Shown: piece after piece, positions 30,345 through 41,868 of the stretch
Numbering within the stretch: the stretch's first letter is position 1
Layout: the number at the start of each line of letters is the position of its first letter
Source of the DNA: Ovis canadensis
Lineage: Eukaryota; Chordata; Mammalia; Artiodactyla; Bovidae
DNA: 64,000 bases
Reading direction: 5' to 3'
NCBI RefSeq assembly: GCF_042477335.2
Contig: NC_091255.1
Span: forward strand, 41,642,501-41,706,500
Notes under the pieces: model-generated
Told to the model about the DNA's origin: nothing
The model's database searches: none
What the model saw: the letters and a program-made list of their open reading frames with translations, nothing else
Translations under genes and position numbers: made by a program

Positions 30345-31020
30345 TGTAATAAAGTTTTATTAAAGTATAAAGGAGATAGAGAAAGCTTCTGACATAGGCA
30401 TCAGAAGGGGGCAGAAAGAGTACCCCCCTGCTAATCTTCAGCTGGATGTTCTATAGTCAGAAAACGTGTTCGCTAAGAAAACAAAGAACTAGAGCTCTAA
30501 ACATCCTTACGTTGTCCTGAAGGATCCCGGACGAGGCCCCAAGATGAAAGGTTGTTGTTGAATTACGATGCAGGGATTCCTGGCCCCAAAGGAGAAGAAT
30601 TCAGTTCGGGGCCAGAGACAAGGCTTGATCACTCAGAGCTTTTGTGTAATAAAGTTTTATTAAAGTATAAAGGAAATAGAAAAAGCTTCTGACATAGGCA
30701 TCAGAAGGGGGCAGAAAGAGTACCCCGGATGTCCGATTTTACTACTACAAAGACCAGAAGGGAAGGATATTCTGCCGTCTGGGAGACAGGAGAAAGGGGA
30801 GTGGAGAGGTGGAGTCGACGTAAAGATGGGGCAGACAGAGAAAACGGTGCTTAAAGGGGTTACAAAGTCAAGGCCGGTAAAAGAGACACAGCCTGAGACC
30901 AGAGATCCAGACAGTCTGGCCAGAACCAGCGACAGCGATAGGAGAAAGACCAGACACAGGCAGAGTCAGCCTGGACCAAGGAAGCATCAGATAGCCTGAC
31001 TGAGGCAAAGGATGACCCAG
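30345..31020 (+). repeat. Endogenous-retrovirus LTR with repeated module
   Basis: Ruminant ERV LTR-like sequence. A module of about 83 bp beginning 'gtaataaagttttattaaag' and ending in 'ggcagaaagagtacccc' occurs at 30347-30427 and again at 30645-30725, 298 bp apart. Each copy carries AATAAA. The sequence after the second copy ('ggatgtccgattttac' onward) looks like further LTR. No viral genes were seen. The outer limits are uncertain. Confidence 0.6.
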
Positions 31021-31152
31021 GGTGCGTCCAAGGTCGAGCCGAAAAATACGCGATAGAGCACGGAGGGGTGAAGGCGAATCAGGAGACCAAGCAGGAAGAT
31101 GCAAAGGGCCTCCCGTTATGTCTCAGCCATCCACACCCGGGACGCCTCCGCA

Positions 31153-31292
31153 GTGCGCCTCAGCCACGCCCACACCCACGACTCCTCCCCTCCGCGCCTC
31201 AGCCACGCCCACACCCACGACTCCTCCCCTCCGCGCCTCAACCACACCCGTGTCGTGCGAAGGCTCGGCTCCGCGCCTCAACACCCGCTTCA
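31153..31292 (+). repeat. 39-bp GC-rich minisatellite
   Basis: The block gcgcctcagccacgcccac recurs at 31155, 31194, 31233 (as gcgcctcaaccacaccc) and 31273 (as gcgcctcaacaccc). This gives four units of 39-40 bp; the first two are near-perfect and the last two degenerate. CpGs are kept. Confidence 0.85.
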
Positions 31293-31854
31293 CACACACC
31301 CGGGAGTTCCCCCGTGCCCGCCCCCGTTAGCGTCACCTCCGGCGCCTGTCCAGATGAGGGCCTGCCCTTTTCCCCATGCGCCGTAGGACGCAAGTGTCCT
31401 CGGTTCCCTGGGGCTCCCAAGGAAGGAAGCGGTAGGAGCGCGGCAGTGCCTCCCAGTCGACGCCTCACTCCCCTCCTCAGTCACAGCACAGCGAGGGAGT
31501 TGGGGCGTCCAGGCTGGGGCTCCTGCTTCTCTCCAGAGGAGCGGGTTTGCGCCCGCGGTGTGGTGCACCCAGGGCTGGGGAGGCACCTGCCTCGCACTCT
31601 GGACGCGGGTAAGGTTGGAAACGCGCTCTCGAGCCGGGCCTTCACAGCATTTTCTTTTTCACTCCTGACCACGACCACCTTGGGAGCTAGATCTGTGGTC
31701 TCCATTCAGAGAAGGGATCCAAACATGAACTGGCTTGCTCTGGATCACGGCATAGTTCGCAAGTGACGGTGGTGGGATTTGAACACAGGCAGTCTCGCCA
31801 ACTTTTGCCTTCCCATCTCTCTCTCTCTCTTTTTTTTTTTTTTCCCACAAAGTC
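31293..31854. other. GC-rich unique sequence after the minisatellite
   Basis: CpG-containing DNA with no recognised gene. A long + frame (31068-31766) runs through the minisatellite and is judged spurious. The stretch ends with a CT tract and poly-T near 31820-31843. Confidence 0.45.
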
Positions 31855-32200
31855 ACAAAGGTTTATTGTATAACTTACACCCTTAAAATTTTTAATGTGC
31901 TTGGTAATTTTTAAGAATGTACACACTTTTAAAGCTAACAGTTCTAGAATTTTGACAAAAGTATATACGCATATGACCATCACAGTGGTCAAGATACAGA
32001 ACGCTGTCATCACCCCAAAGTGTGCTCTGGTGCTCCTTTGAGAGCCCCTCCTTCACTGCCATATTCTGATAACCAAGGAGGATTTCCGTTCTCGCAGCCT
32101 TGGTTTCCAGAACGTCACATAAATGGAATCGCGTACTGTGTAATCCTGACGTCTTCTAACGTACCACGTCACATGTCTTGCTGTTGCTGCAGTTCCCTAT
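31855..32200 (-). repeat. L1/HAL1-like relic
   Basis: Reverse complement of an old L1 3' part: 'aggtttattgtataacttac', 'tcacagtggtcaagatacag' and 'cacataaatggaatcgcgta'. Confidence 0.65.
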
Positions 32201-32299
32201 GGCAGTGTCTGACACCCCTCCCAGGTCCCTGGACTCTGAGGAGAGTTTGTTTTCACTGCCTGGGGCTGCTGCAAGCCTGGAAAAGGAAGGATGTTGTGA

Positions 32300-32635
32300 A
32301 GGTGTCTTAGTCCATTCAGGCTGCTACCGCAGACAGGGCAGTTTATACACAATAGAAGTTTATTCCTCTTAGTTCTGGAAACTGGGAGTTCAAGTCAAGT
32401 CCCCAGCATGATCACACTGGGGAGGCCCTCTTCCTGGATGCAGCCAGCTCCTCTTCCTGGTGTCCTCATCCTAACCTGCGGGGTCTCCTTTGTAGGGGCA
32501 CTGATACCATTCATGAGGGCTCCATCCTCCTGAACTAAGCACTTACCAAAGCCCCCGCTCCTAATACCATCATATTGGACATTAAAATTTTGACCTGGGC
32601 CCGGGGGCACACAAATATTCAGACCATAGCAGAAG
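32300..32635 (-). repeat. Ancient interspersed repeat, copy 2 of 3
   Basis: Blocks 'cttagtccattcaggctgct', 'agttctggaaactgggagtt' and 'ctaataccatcatattggac' match the family at 661-1030, and in reverse complement 52525-52855. Confidence 0.65.
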
Positions 32636-32639
32636 AAAT

Positions 32640-33286
32640 GACAAGGTGACTCAGGAACCAGGGACAGGAGCTCAGAACAAGACTTAGAACGTTTCAGAAA
32701 TAACACTCACATTTAGACTTTATTGGGTAAGTCATGGAGAGTGATTTAGATTTGAATGTGAGACCCTCCCTCAGACCCTCATAGTGCCCTGGGGGCTGCC
32801 TCTTTGCTAAGAAATCATCTCAGAGGAGAAAGGTTGTTGGCCAGAAAGGCTGAGTGTCCAGGCCAGCATGGCTTGCAAGCAGCCCTTAGTTCCAGAGAGT
32901 TGGAGAGAGAACAGGAAAGCTTATGCATCAGAGTTTCTTTTGGCTCCCTGCATTGTCTCCTTTGGTCACAGGTCTACTTTTTCTCTTTGCTTTTTGGAGA
33001 ACTCTGCCTTTCATGAGAGAGGCTTTCCTTGAATGTCTTGCACCAAAAAGCTAGCTGTGTGGATGGGGCTTCACTGAGCACCCCCGAGTTTAGCAGACAG
33101 GTGGCCACTTCATTGCCCGCCTCCCCACCTCAGCAGGGTCTTCTTTATACTTATGTCCTTGGGGCACTAGGAGGTCTCAGCTTCTCTACTGAGTTACACA
33201 TGGTCATCCACCAATCCAGGGCCAAACACTGCTGGCCGTGCCCTGCATGGTTTCCCCTCCCACTCTCTCTGTCCGTGTTGACATAC
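32640..33286. other. Intergenic, nothing recognised
   Basis: Unique or highly diverged DNA; frames are short. No RNA gene or regulatory signal can be supported. Confidence 0.4.
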
Positions 33287-33522
33287 TTTTAAAAAATTGA
33301 TTTATTTTTGGCTGCACTGGAGCTTCCTTGATGTGTGTGCGCTTTCTCTAGTTGCAGTGGGTGAGCTCATTGCGGCGACTTCTCTGATTGCTGAGCCCTG
33401 GGTCTAGGGCTTACAGACTCAGTAATTGTGGCGCATGGGCTTAGTTGCCCCCAAAGCCTATGGAACCTTCTGGGTTGGCAGGCAGATTCTTAACCAGTGG
33501 ACCATCTGGGGAGTCCTGCACC
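33287..33522 (-). repeat. CHR-type SINE (reverse)
   Basis: Shows 'atttttggctgcactggagc', 'ctctagttgcagtgggtgag' and 'gattcttaaccagtggacca', the reverse-oriented tRNA SINE with its A-tail as poly-T side. Confidence 0.8.
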
Positions 33523-34510
33523 TTTTTTTTTTTTTAATCTTCTATGATCACTTTAGAAGGATTTGGAAAGAAACCATTTTAATACTGGAAGAGCAACCAT
33601 GACTGTGATGTATTATGTCTGTTTTCAAGACAATCTGGAGTCATCCCCATGTCCCCACCCTCCAAAAACAAAGACGTTGAAATTGAGGAAATGTGCAGAC
33701 CACGTTTTGGAGGTGTTCATGATATAAGGAAGCAGGTAGTACCTGGAAGGAGATGTGGAGTCAAGGTAGGAGGGATTAACTGTTTAAAGATCAGCTATCC
33801 GTGTAGTGACAGATTCTGTTTATATGCTAATGAATGATCCAACAATGGTCAATGCAGGGGAAGGGTACCTGCATCAACAGAGACCTCGAGAAGGTCAGAG
33901 GGTGGCCCCAGTGAAGGGACTCACCTGTTCATGTAGTGAGAAAAGAAGGCAAAGTGGGTCCAAGTGCAGACAGGTTTCAGGTCAAGGGTAGGAAAGTCCA
34001 ATGGCCTGTGTTTTCTCTAAGAAACGTTAAGTCAAGGACACCATCTGGGAATGAGGGTGTGGGAAGTTTGAAGAAATAGAACCTATTAGCTCTCAGAGAA
34101 ATAGAGAAGGACTTGAGTTTTGTTAACATTAATTTAAAATGAAACCAGTCAACTTGAGTGTGTGGTACACTCCCCCTGGAAATGGGTGCAGACAGAGGGA
34201 AGACAGGTGCAGAACTCTTCCAGGATTGGGGTTTTACTAGGTGACTAGGAAGGAGGAAGAGGTGTGTTTCCAAGGGTGGGGTTATATGGAGGAATCAGAC
34301 CCTCTCCTACCTCCCCACCATCCAGACATTGGGAATGCGCAGCAGCTCCTAGGACCCTGGATACTCCAAAGCTCAAGGGGTTCCCAGCCTCTCTTAAAAA
34401 TAAGCCAGAAACCACATGACAGCTGGTGCACAAAACTGCCTGAGCCTGAGAAACAGGGAAAATGTCAGAGAAGGAAAAAGATGAAAGACGCTCTTCAAAG
34501 GCTGAAATAG
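33523..34510. other. Intergenic, nothing recognised
   Basis: About 1 kb of diverged sequence. Parts may be very old repeat, but no family is clear. No coding potential was seen. Confidence 0.4.
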
Positions 34511-34514
34511 GGGG

Positions 34515-34697
34515 CATTGCTCATGGACTGTAACCACCAGGCTCCTCTGTCCATGGGATTCTCTAGGCAGGAAACTGGAGTGGGTAGCCATGCCCTCTTC
34601 CAAGGAGATCTTCCTGACCCAGGGATCAAACCCACGTCTCTTATGTCTCCTGCATTGACAGGCAGGTTCTTTACCACCTGCTCCACCTGGGAAGCAT
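34515..34697 (-). repeat. Bov-tA SINE fragment
   Basis: 'ctcctctgtccatgggattc', 'gatcttcctgacccagggat' and 'ttaccacctgctccacctgg' mark a reverse Bov-tA that lacks its outermost end. Confidence 0.85.
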
Positions 34698-34859
34698 GAA
34701 GGAACCTCAAGCTGACCCTGCCAAATTAAGGGGCTCTCCTGCCAGGGGCTGGAATGGGGCTCTGAGTTCATGTCTGTACCTCAAACTTGCAGATGTGCAA
34801 AGGCCTCTCCTTGGTATCTATGCAGCTCTGAACTCACACGTGCCATAGTTAGTTTAATT

Positions 34860-36010
34860 CTGACTTTATTATTTTTTAATTAATTAATTTATTTTCATTG
34901 GAGGCTAATCACTTTACAATATTGTAGTGTTTTGCCATACATTGACATGAATCAGCCATGGGTGTACATGTGTCCCCCATCCTGAACTCCCCTCCCACCT
35001 CCCTCCTGACTGTATTATTTTTTAAATTTTATTCATTTATTTATTTTTGGCTGCACTGGGTCTTCGTTGCTGTGCACAGGGCTTTCTCTAGTTGCAGTGA
35101 GCAGGGTCTGCTCTCTGGTTGTGGTGCACGGGCTTCTCATTGCACTGGCTTCTCTTGTCGCAGAGTGGGGGCCGTAGGTGTGAGGGCTTCAGGGGCTGTG
35201 GTGCACAAGCTTAGTTACCCCAAGGCATGTGGAATCTCCCTGGACCAGGGACTGAACCTGTGTCCCCTGCGTCCCCTATCTCTTTTTCTTTAGGCAGGTG
35301 AATTCTTAACCACTGGACTACCGGGGAAGTCCTAATTCTGACTTTGAGGGTTGGTTTTATGGAAATATTTCTTTTTCTTTGCTCTTAGCTATATATATAA
35401 TTTTCACCATGTGGCTTGCGGGATTTCAGTTCTAATTAGAGTTTTCATCTTTTTTGGATATATGCCCAGGAGTGGGATTGCTGAATTAAATTTTAACTCT
35501 ATTTTAGTTTTTTACCCTTCATACTGTTCTGCATAGCAGCTACACCAATTATATTCCTACCAACAGTGTACAAGTGTTCCCCTTTCTCCACATCCTTTCC
35601 ATCATTTGTTATTTGTAGACTCTTTGATGATGCCCATTCTGACCAGTATGAGGTGATAGCTCACGGTAGTTTTGATTTGTATTTCACTAATAATTAGCAA
35701 CATTATTAATCGGCATATTTTTCATGTTCTTCTTGGCCATCTGTATGTTTTCTTTGGAGAAATGTCTATTTAGGTCTTCTGCCCATTTTCTGATTGGGTT
35801 GTTTGTTTCTTGTTATTGAGCTGTATGACCTGTTTATATTTGGAAATTAAACCCTTGTTGATCATATCATTTGCAAATATTTTCTCCTCTTCCATAGGTT
35901 GTCTTTTCTTTTTGTTGATGATTTCCTTTGCTGGGCAAAAGATTGTAAATTTGATTAGGTCTCATTTGTTTATTTTGGCTTTATTTCCTTTGCTTTTCCT
36001 CTCCTCCATT
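34860..36010 (-). repeat. L1 fragments with SINE insert
   Basis: L1 3' end at 34860-35020 ('actttacaatattgtagtgt', 'gacatgaatcagccatgggt'). It is followed by a reverse CHR-type SINE at 35025-35335 and further L1 at 35340-36010 ('tatatgcccaggagtgggat', 'caccaattatattcctac', 'gaccagtatgaggtgatagc'). All are reverse-oriented, with broken frames. Confidence 0.85.
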
Positions 36011-37224
36011 TTTATCACCTTCTACCAAGGACTCCTATTGTCTGTATGTTACTGCTTCTACTTTTATCCTCTCTATCTTTTAGCTTCTCTTTTATATTAT
36101 CTGTTCCTTCTTTCTTTTTTACTTTTGGGGAATTTCTGTCATTCTAGTTCATTAACTCACTCTTCAGCTAATTCATCCATTCAAGACATGCCCTGAAAGT
36201 ACATATAACCCATGTGCAGGCTCTTTAGAGTGACCCTGGAACACAAAAGGTAAAGGGGCAGAAGGTGGAGAAGCAAACCTTGTGTGGGATATACAATATT
36301 TGAATATTGTTCTTTAGTCCATCTATTATATATTTAACTTATCTCTTATTGGTTCTTTTTGATATTTTTGTATTCTTATTTTGTAGTTCCAATTTCTTCC
36401 TTGTATCGTTTAACATGTCCATTAGTCTAATTTAAAAGTCCTTATTCTGAAGATAATTCAGTGTGTAACTTCTCTCCTGAAAGTGGTGATGCCCTTAACT
36501 CATGAGATCTAACACTGTCTCCAAGTCAGTGTCTCCAAGCTGGTGTCACTGAAGTCAAAAGTGAAGTACTGAGAGCAGAGAAGGCTGCCGTACTGCATCC
36601 TCTGGGGTGTATCCTGTCCTGTCCGTAGGTCCTGACAATTTCAGTGCGTGGGGAGCAGATAAGTCTCAGAGGGAGGCACCAGAGAAGCAGCCAGCCACTC
36701 CTCACCCCACAGAACAAGCCCTCCAGGCCTGACTTCACACTTTGCTCTCCAGAGGGAAGCAGCATTAGAGGGACTCTGCCTTGCAATGTCATCCCCCAGG
36801 TCTGGGTGTTTGGAGCAGGAGATGATTAGGCAACTGGCAAAATCAGTGGGTCCCGACCTGTTTTTTCCAGTATCTCCCAAACACAGTAGATCTGGGCTGC
36901 CCTGATTTGACTCCAAAGGCCTGGAGCAGAGATCAGAGTCCCTGAAGGTGTGGGGCAAGTACTATGGGTCCTAAGGCAATGGTAGGGGAGTAGAGAACCC
37001 ACTCCTCCATTTCCTTGTCCCCAGCACCCTGTAGACTCTCACACCCTCTCCTCTCTTGGGGAGGAGCCCGCAGGGTGCCTGACTGTGACCTGGCTTGGTA
37101 TTTATCACCATGTCTGTTTACCTGTCTGTTCTGTTCCATGACAAAGCATGTTTGTCTGGGCAGCCTCAGCACTTTGCTTAGAGTAAGAAGGACCAATCCC
37201 CCCCTTTTTTTCCTTCCTTTTTTT
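36011..37224. other. Intergenic, nothing recognised
   Basis: Unique-looking sequence with T-rich start. No gene features could be supported. Confidence 0.4.
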
Positions 37225-37465
37225 TTTTCGTTTTAAATTGAAGTATAGTTGATTTACAGTGTTATGCCAATCTCTGCTATACAGCAGAGTGCCTCAGTTA
37301 TATATATACTTTTTCATGTTCTTTTCCATTATGGTTTCTCCAAGGAGATTGGATATAGTTCCCTGGGCTATACAGTAAGACCTTGTTGTTAATCTGTGCT
37401 ATATATAATAGTTTGCATCTGCTAATCCCAAATTCCCAATCCATCCCTCTCCCTCCCTGCAAGAA
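37225..37465 (-). repeat. L1 3'-UTR fragment
   Basis: Reverse-oriented 'aagtatagttgatttacagt', 'ctgctatacagcagagtgcc' and 'gttccctgggctatacagta', then 'aattcccaatccatccctct'. Confidence 0.82.
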
Positions 37466-37759
37466 GGACCAGTTTTATTTCTACAGACCATGAGGCTTTA
37501 GAGTAAGGCTCAGAATAACATTCTCATCCTCAGGAGATGTTGGGCCCAGATTCACACATAGCTGTTTGGCCCACCTTCCCAGATGAAAGGGGTTATATTT
37601 ACTGATTTCTGGGCAAACCCAAAGTGTGTCCCACAGAAGGTTCTGCCTCTTACCTTCTGTGTTCCGGGGTCACCCTGGAGAGCCTGCACACGTGTTATAT
37701 GTACTTTGAGTGTGTATCTTTAGGCATGGGCCCCTTATTTCACTATAAATTTTCACATG

Positions 37760-37981
37760 TGTGCGTGCTAAGTTGCTTCAGTTGTGTCCGACTCTGTGAC
37801 ACTATGGACTGTAGCCCTCTAGGCTCCTCTGTCTATGGGATTCTCCAGGCAAGAATACGGGAGTGGGTTGCCATGCCCTCCTGCAGGGGATCTTCCCAAC
37901 CCAGGGATGGAACCTAGGTCTCTGATAGTCTCCTGCATTGGCAGGTAGGTTTTTTACAACTAGTGCTACCTGGGAAGCCCA
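37760..37981 (-). repeat. Bov-tA SINE
   Basis: Reverse copy from 'cttcagttgtgtccgactct' to 'gtgctacctgggaagccc'. A direct repeat 'ataaattttcacatg' flanks it (37744-37758 and 37981-37995), a good target-site duplication. Confidence 0.93.
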
Positions 37982-37995
37982 TAAATTTTCACATG

Positions 37996-39600
37996 AGAAG
38001 ACCCATCTTAAGACACCCGCTCACTGAACCCAGTGGTCAGAGCTTGGAGGCATGCTGCACAGTGCTGGCCTGAAATAGGAGTGGGGAGGGCAGAGCTGGA
38101 AGTGAGACAATGACTTATTTTGGGTGGGTGACGTGAGTCTGCGTGGGGGCGGGGGCAGCCTCTTAGAGGAAATCTTTAGCACTTTACTGGAATCGAGCAG
38201 TCTCCACCTGCCTTCTTGTGGTTTTACAGAAGGGATGGGGGAGGCAGCAGAGATATCAGCAGCTGGGGGAGGGCCCGGAGGAGCGGAGGATGAGAGTGTG
38301 GACTCATCCAGCCCCTGCTGCGCCCCTTTTCCCTGCTGCCACACCTCAGCCCCTGCTGCCTCCCCAGGCCTTGCTGCCCCTCCTTAACCCCCTGCTGCCC
38401 CTCCGCCATCACCACCTGTCTTCTGGCCTCTGGAGTTCTTTCTCTTTCCGAGCTCCCTGCTCAGGCCCTTGGGTGACTCAGGGCCTTCTTCTTTCCAGAG
38501 GTCCTGGCTGGCATGGGGGCAGGAGCCATACATTCCCATCAGCTTCTCCAGCTGCTTCCAGGAAAAGCTTGGGAGAGGAGCAGAATTATCTAATAGGCCA
38601 TAAGAGCGTCTGAGTTAAAGTATTGGCTGCAAAAAGAGAGCAAGCTGCTTCAACTTCTAAAGGAGATTATGCTCAGGCCTGATGCTCAGAAAGACAGCTT
38701 TCACAGGAGTGGAGGGGCTGGGGTGCCACTTCTCAGAAGTCAGGGGCAAGCAGGAGGGTTGGAGCTGCCAGTTAACCTGCTGAGGGGTTGGGGGGAGCCT
38801 GGTGTGTGCAAAGGCTGAGGGTTCTGGTTGGTGGGCGGGGGGCATCCTCCCTGAGAAATGAGGCCTTCTGTGGAAGAGCCCTTAAAACCCTCTTCCCCCG
38901 CAAACACTGAAGCATCGCCTTCTGGACACAATAGTCAGTAGTTTCCACTCTGCCTCAGGGTAAACAGAGAAGATCTGAAGACTGGAGGTTGGAACACAGG
39001 CAGGCTCAGCAGACCCTCCATCCCTGTTCCTGCTCCAGAGCCTGCTGTGGGCACCACAAACTTGCTGCTGATTGAGGGGCAGGGTGCATGCCCAGCACCT
39101 CCATTCCTTCAGCACGTGATCTGTGCCTCCCAAACACTGGCCTTGAGGGGTGGAGGGAAGGCTGCCAGTTTTCAGCTTTGCACCCTCTCTTCTTTGGCCT
39201 GGAAATCCTAAAGAAAAAGATTGCCAGATTCTTTTTCAAATTCCAAACTTAAGTTTTTATAAAGGCACCATAAACAAAAGGTGAAACAACACTCTGAAAG
39301 ACACTATTTATTGCAATTATAAAGAAAAATGATTACTTTTTAGAATATGTAAGGCAACATTGCCAATTAGCAATACGAATAGGCAATGATGTGAACATGT
39401 AAAGTGAAGTCGCTCAGTCATGTCAGAATTTCCTTCTTCTTCAGGGCTGAGTAATATTTCATTGCATATGGTACAGTATTTTTGAAGGGTGACTTTGTAG
39501 TAATCACAAATTTCAGTGATGGCATTCTTTGATATCCTTCCACTTCTAGTTATAACCTGAAGAAATATTTGCACATCTCAGATTAGACATTTACAAAGAT
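37996..39600. other. Intergenic, nothing recognised
   Basis: Unique-looking DNA with C-rich strings around 38310-38410 (repeated ctgctgcc, gcccctgctg). No supported gene, RNA or clear repeat. Confidence 0.4.
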
Positions 39601-39611
39601 GTCCATTGCAG

Positions 39612-39950
39612 CATTGTTTTATTTATTTTTTGGCTGCACTGTGCAACACGGCCTTCCCTGGTGGCTCAGTGGTAAAGAACCCCCTGCCAAAGCAGGAGAC
39701 ATGGGTTCAATCCCTGGGTTGGGAAGATTCCCCTGGAGAAGGAAATGGCAACCCACTACAGTATTCTTGCCTGGGAAATCCCATGGACAGAGGAGCCTGG
39801 CAGGTTTCAGTCCATGTGGTCACAAAAGAATTGGACATGGCTTAGTGAATAAACACCGACAACAATGAAGCATATGGGATCTCAGCTCCCTGACCAGGCA
39901 TGGAATCTATGGCCCTTGCAGTGGAAGCATAGAGTCCTAACCACCGGCAT
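39612..39950. repeat. Bov-tA nested inside a CHR-type SINE
   Basis: A + strand Bov-tA (39652-39855: 'ccttccctggtggctcagtg' to 'ggacatggcttagtgaa') interrupts a reverse CHR-type SINE whose halves are 39612-39650 ('ttttttggctgcactgtgc') and 39870-39950 ('catatgggatctcagctccc', 'agtcctaaccaccgg'). Confidence 0.82.
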
Positions 39951-39959
39951 TCTTTCCCT

Positions 39960-40308
39960 TGCTAAGTTTCTGCTATACTGGCCTTCATACTGCTTTTGAA
40001 CTTAAGCTTTCTTCTCTTCCAGGACCTTTGCACACTATGTTCCCTTTGCCTGGATTGCCCTTCCCCCATATATCGTCAGGCAAGTCCCTCATTTCCTCCA
40101 GACCTTGCTCAAATGTCATATTATTTGCGGGGCTTTCCCTGATCACCCAGTGCCCTGTATTCTGCTTTGTTTTTTCACTATAGCACTTTCCATTGCCTAA
40201 GAAATGATATCCTTATCTATTTATCAGTCTCTGCCCCTTTCCTCTTTAAGTTTTGTAAGGACAGACTTGGTCAGCTTTGCTCATTGCTGCATTTCCAATG
40301 CTGTAAAC
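39960..40308 (+). repeat. L2 relic
   Basis: Carries 'aggacctttgcacactatgt', 'ttgcctggattgcccttccc' and 'cagaccttgctcaaatgtca', the classic L2 3' arrangement. Confidence 0.78.
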
Positions 40309-40310
40309 AG

Positions 40311-40508
40311 TGAAAGTGTTAGTCGCTCAGTTGTGTCTGACTCTTGGCAACCCCATGGACGCACGAGGCTCCTCTGTCAATGGAATTCTCTAAGCAAGAA
40401 TACTAGAGTGGGTAGCCATTCCCTTCTCCAGATCATCCCAATTCAGGGACAGAACATGGGCTTCCTGCATTGCAGGCAGATTCTCTACCATCTGAGCCAC
40501 CAGAGAAA
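40311..40508 (-). repeat. Bov-tA SINE
   Basis: Reverse copy, inserted in the L2 relic, from 'agtgttagtcgctcagttgt' to 'ctgagccaccagagaaac'. Confidence 0.9.
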
Positions 40509-40889
40509 CAGAGTAGATAGTTGTTGAATTAATAGATGAGTGGATAAAGTCTTTCAGTGGTTTCCTCTGGGGAGTGAAAGAGGTAAGAGATTTTTCACTT
40601 TTTACTGGATATTCCTGTATATTATTAGATGTGTATTTATCAAGTTTGTATCACCTTTTTATTTTAAAAAATCAGAAAAAAAACTTAAAAACCACATCTA
40701 AAATTTACTATCATTTTCTCTGTTAACAGCTGCTTGAAGACAAGCTATAGTAGGTACCACCTGACTAAGAACAACTTATGGAAGAAACATCTAACTTAGA
40801 AAGTTTTATCCATCTCCTTGTGTTTGAAAAATATTTGCATTTATATTTTTCTCTTCTGTATTTGTGTTGCTCTATTTTTTTAACTTATT

Positions 40890-41036
40890 TTTTTTTGACT
40901 GCACTGTCTTGATTGTGGCATGCGAGATCTTTAGCTGTGGCATGTGGAATCTAGTTCCCCGACCAAGGATCAAACCTAAAGTTCCCTTGCATTGGGAGCG
41001 TGGACTGTTAGCCACTGGACCACCAGGGATGTCCCT
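40890..41036 (-). repeat. CHR-type SINE (reverse)
   Basis: 'tttttgactgcactgtcttg', 'ctagttccccgaccaaggat' and 'agccactggaccaccaggga'. Confidence 0.82.
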
Positions 41037-41735
41037 GTGTTGCTTTATTTTAGCAGTAGAATTTCCAGGCCCAGTTTGTGGCAGTCTCTGAGGCCACAAC
41101 AGCAGGTTTCTGTCCTGCAGAGGCTGGGAACAAAGCACAATCAGTAGTACTGGGCAAGGAGATGTGGATGTGAGGAGTTGTGGCTCAAATAAGGTTTTTC
41201 AAAGTGTGAGCGATGGTAACTGATTGAAAAGGAAATTGAAAAAAAGAAAAAGTGAAATTGGACATTGGAACACACTGGACTGAACCACACTAAGCTGGTT
41301 CTTTTAAGGCAGAACTTCTTGGAGCCTTCAAGATAGCCTCCAAGGGGAAGATAGCAGACAGCTAGCTTCCTGAGCTCCTGTGACCACAGCATCCTTCTGA
41401 GAGGTTGTAACATTTAGAGGACAAAGCTTGCAAAACACACATACATTTCTGCTGGTAAAGATGTTCCTTAAGAGGAGTCCTGGCTGGTGGTACATGGTCC
41501 AAAGAATAGGTGCTAGAATAAGCTACAGGGGTTGGCAGAGACCTATCAGCTGGAGCATGAACCTCACCATTCAACTTCTGATGACCACAAAAAGGGTGGG
41601 GGGGAGAGGATGGTGATAGGATCAAGAAGGTACAAAGAAAGGAAAATATCAAAACTTATTTCAGCAGTTAGTATTACACTAAGTGCAAGATCCTTTCCCA
41701 TAAATCAACATTTGTCTAAAGCTTCTATTTTTTAA
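41037..41735. other. Intergenic, nothing recognised
   Basis: Unique sequence between SINEs. No supported features. Confidence 0.4.
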
Positions 41736-41868
41736 AAGAATATTTATTAGTATTTATTCAGCTGCATCGGGTCTTAGCTGCAGCACATGGACTCTAGTTC
41801 CCTGACCAGGGATCAAAACCTGGTCCCCTGCATTGGGACCTCAGAACCACCAGGGAAGTCCCTACAGC
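41736..41868 (-). repeat. CHR-type SINE (reverse)
   Basis: 'tattcagctgcatcgggtct', 'ctctagttccctgaccaggg' and 'agaaccaccagggaagtccc'. Confidence 0.83.

Noticed and set aside
30347-31020. Complete endogenous retrovirus
   Set aside because: Only LTR-like sequence is present. No viral reading frames were found between or beside the repeated modules.
31068-31766. 232-codon frame over the minisatellite
   Set aside because: The frame is kept open by a 39-bp repeat (a multiple of three) and high GC. The peptide is low-complexity.
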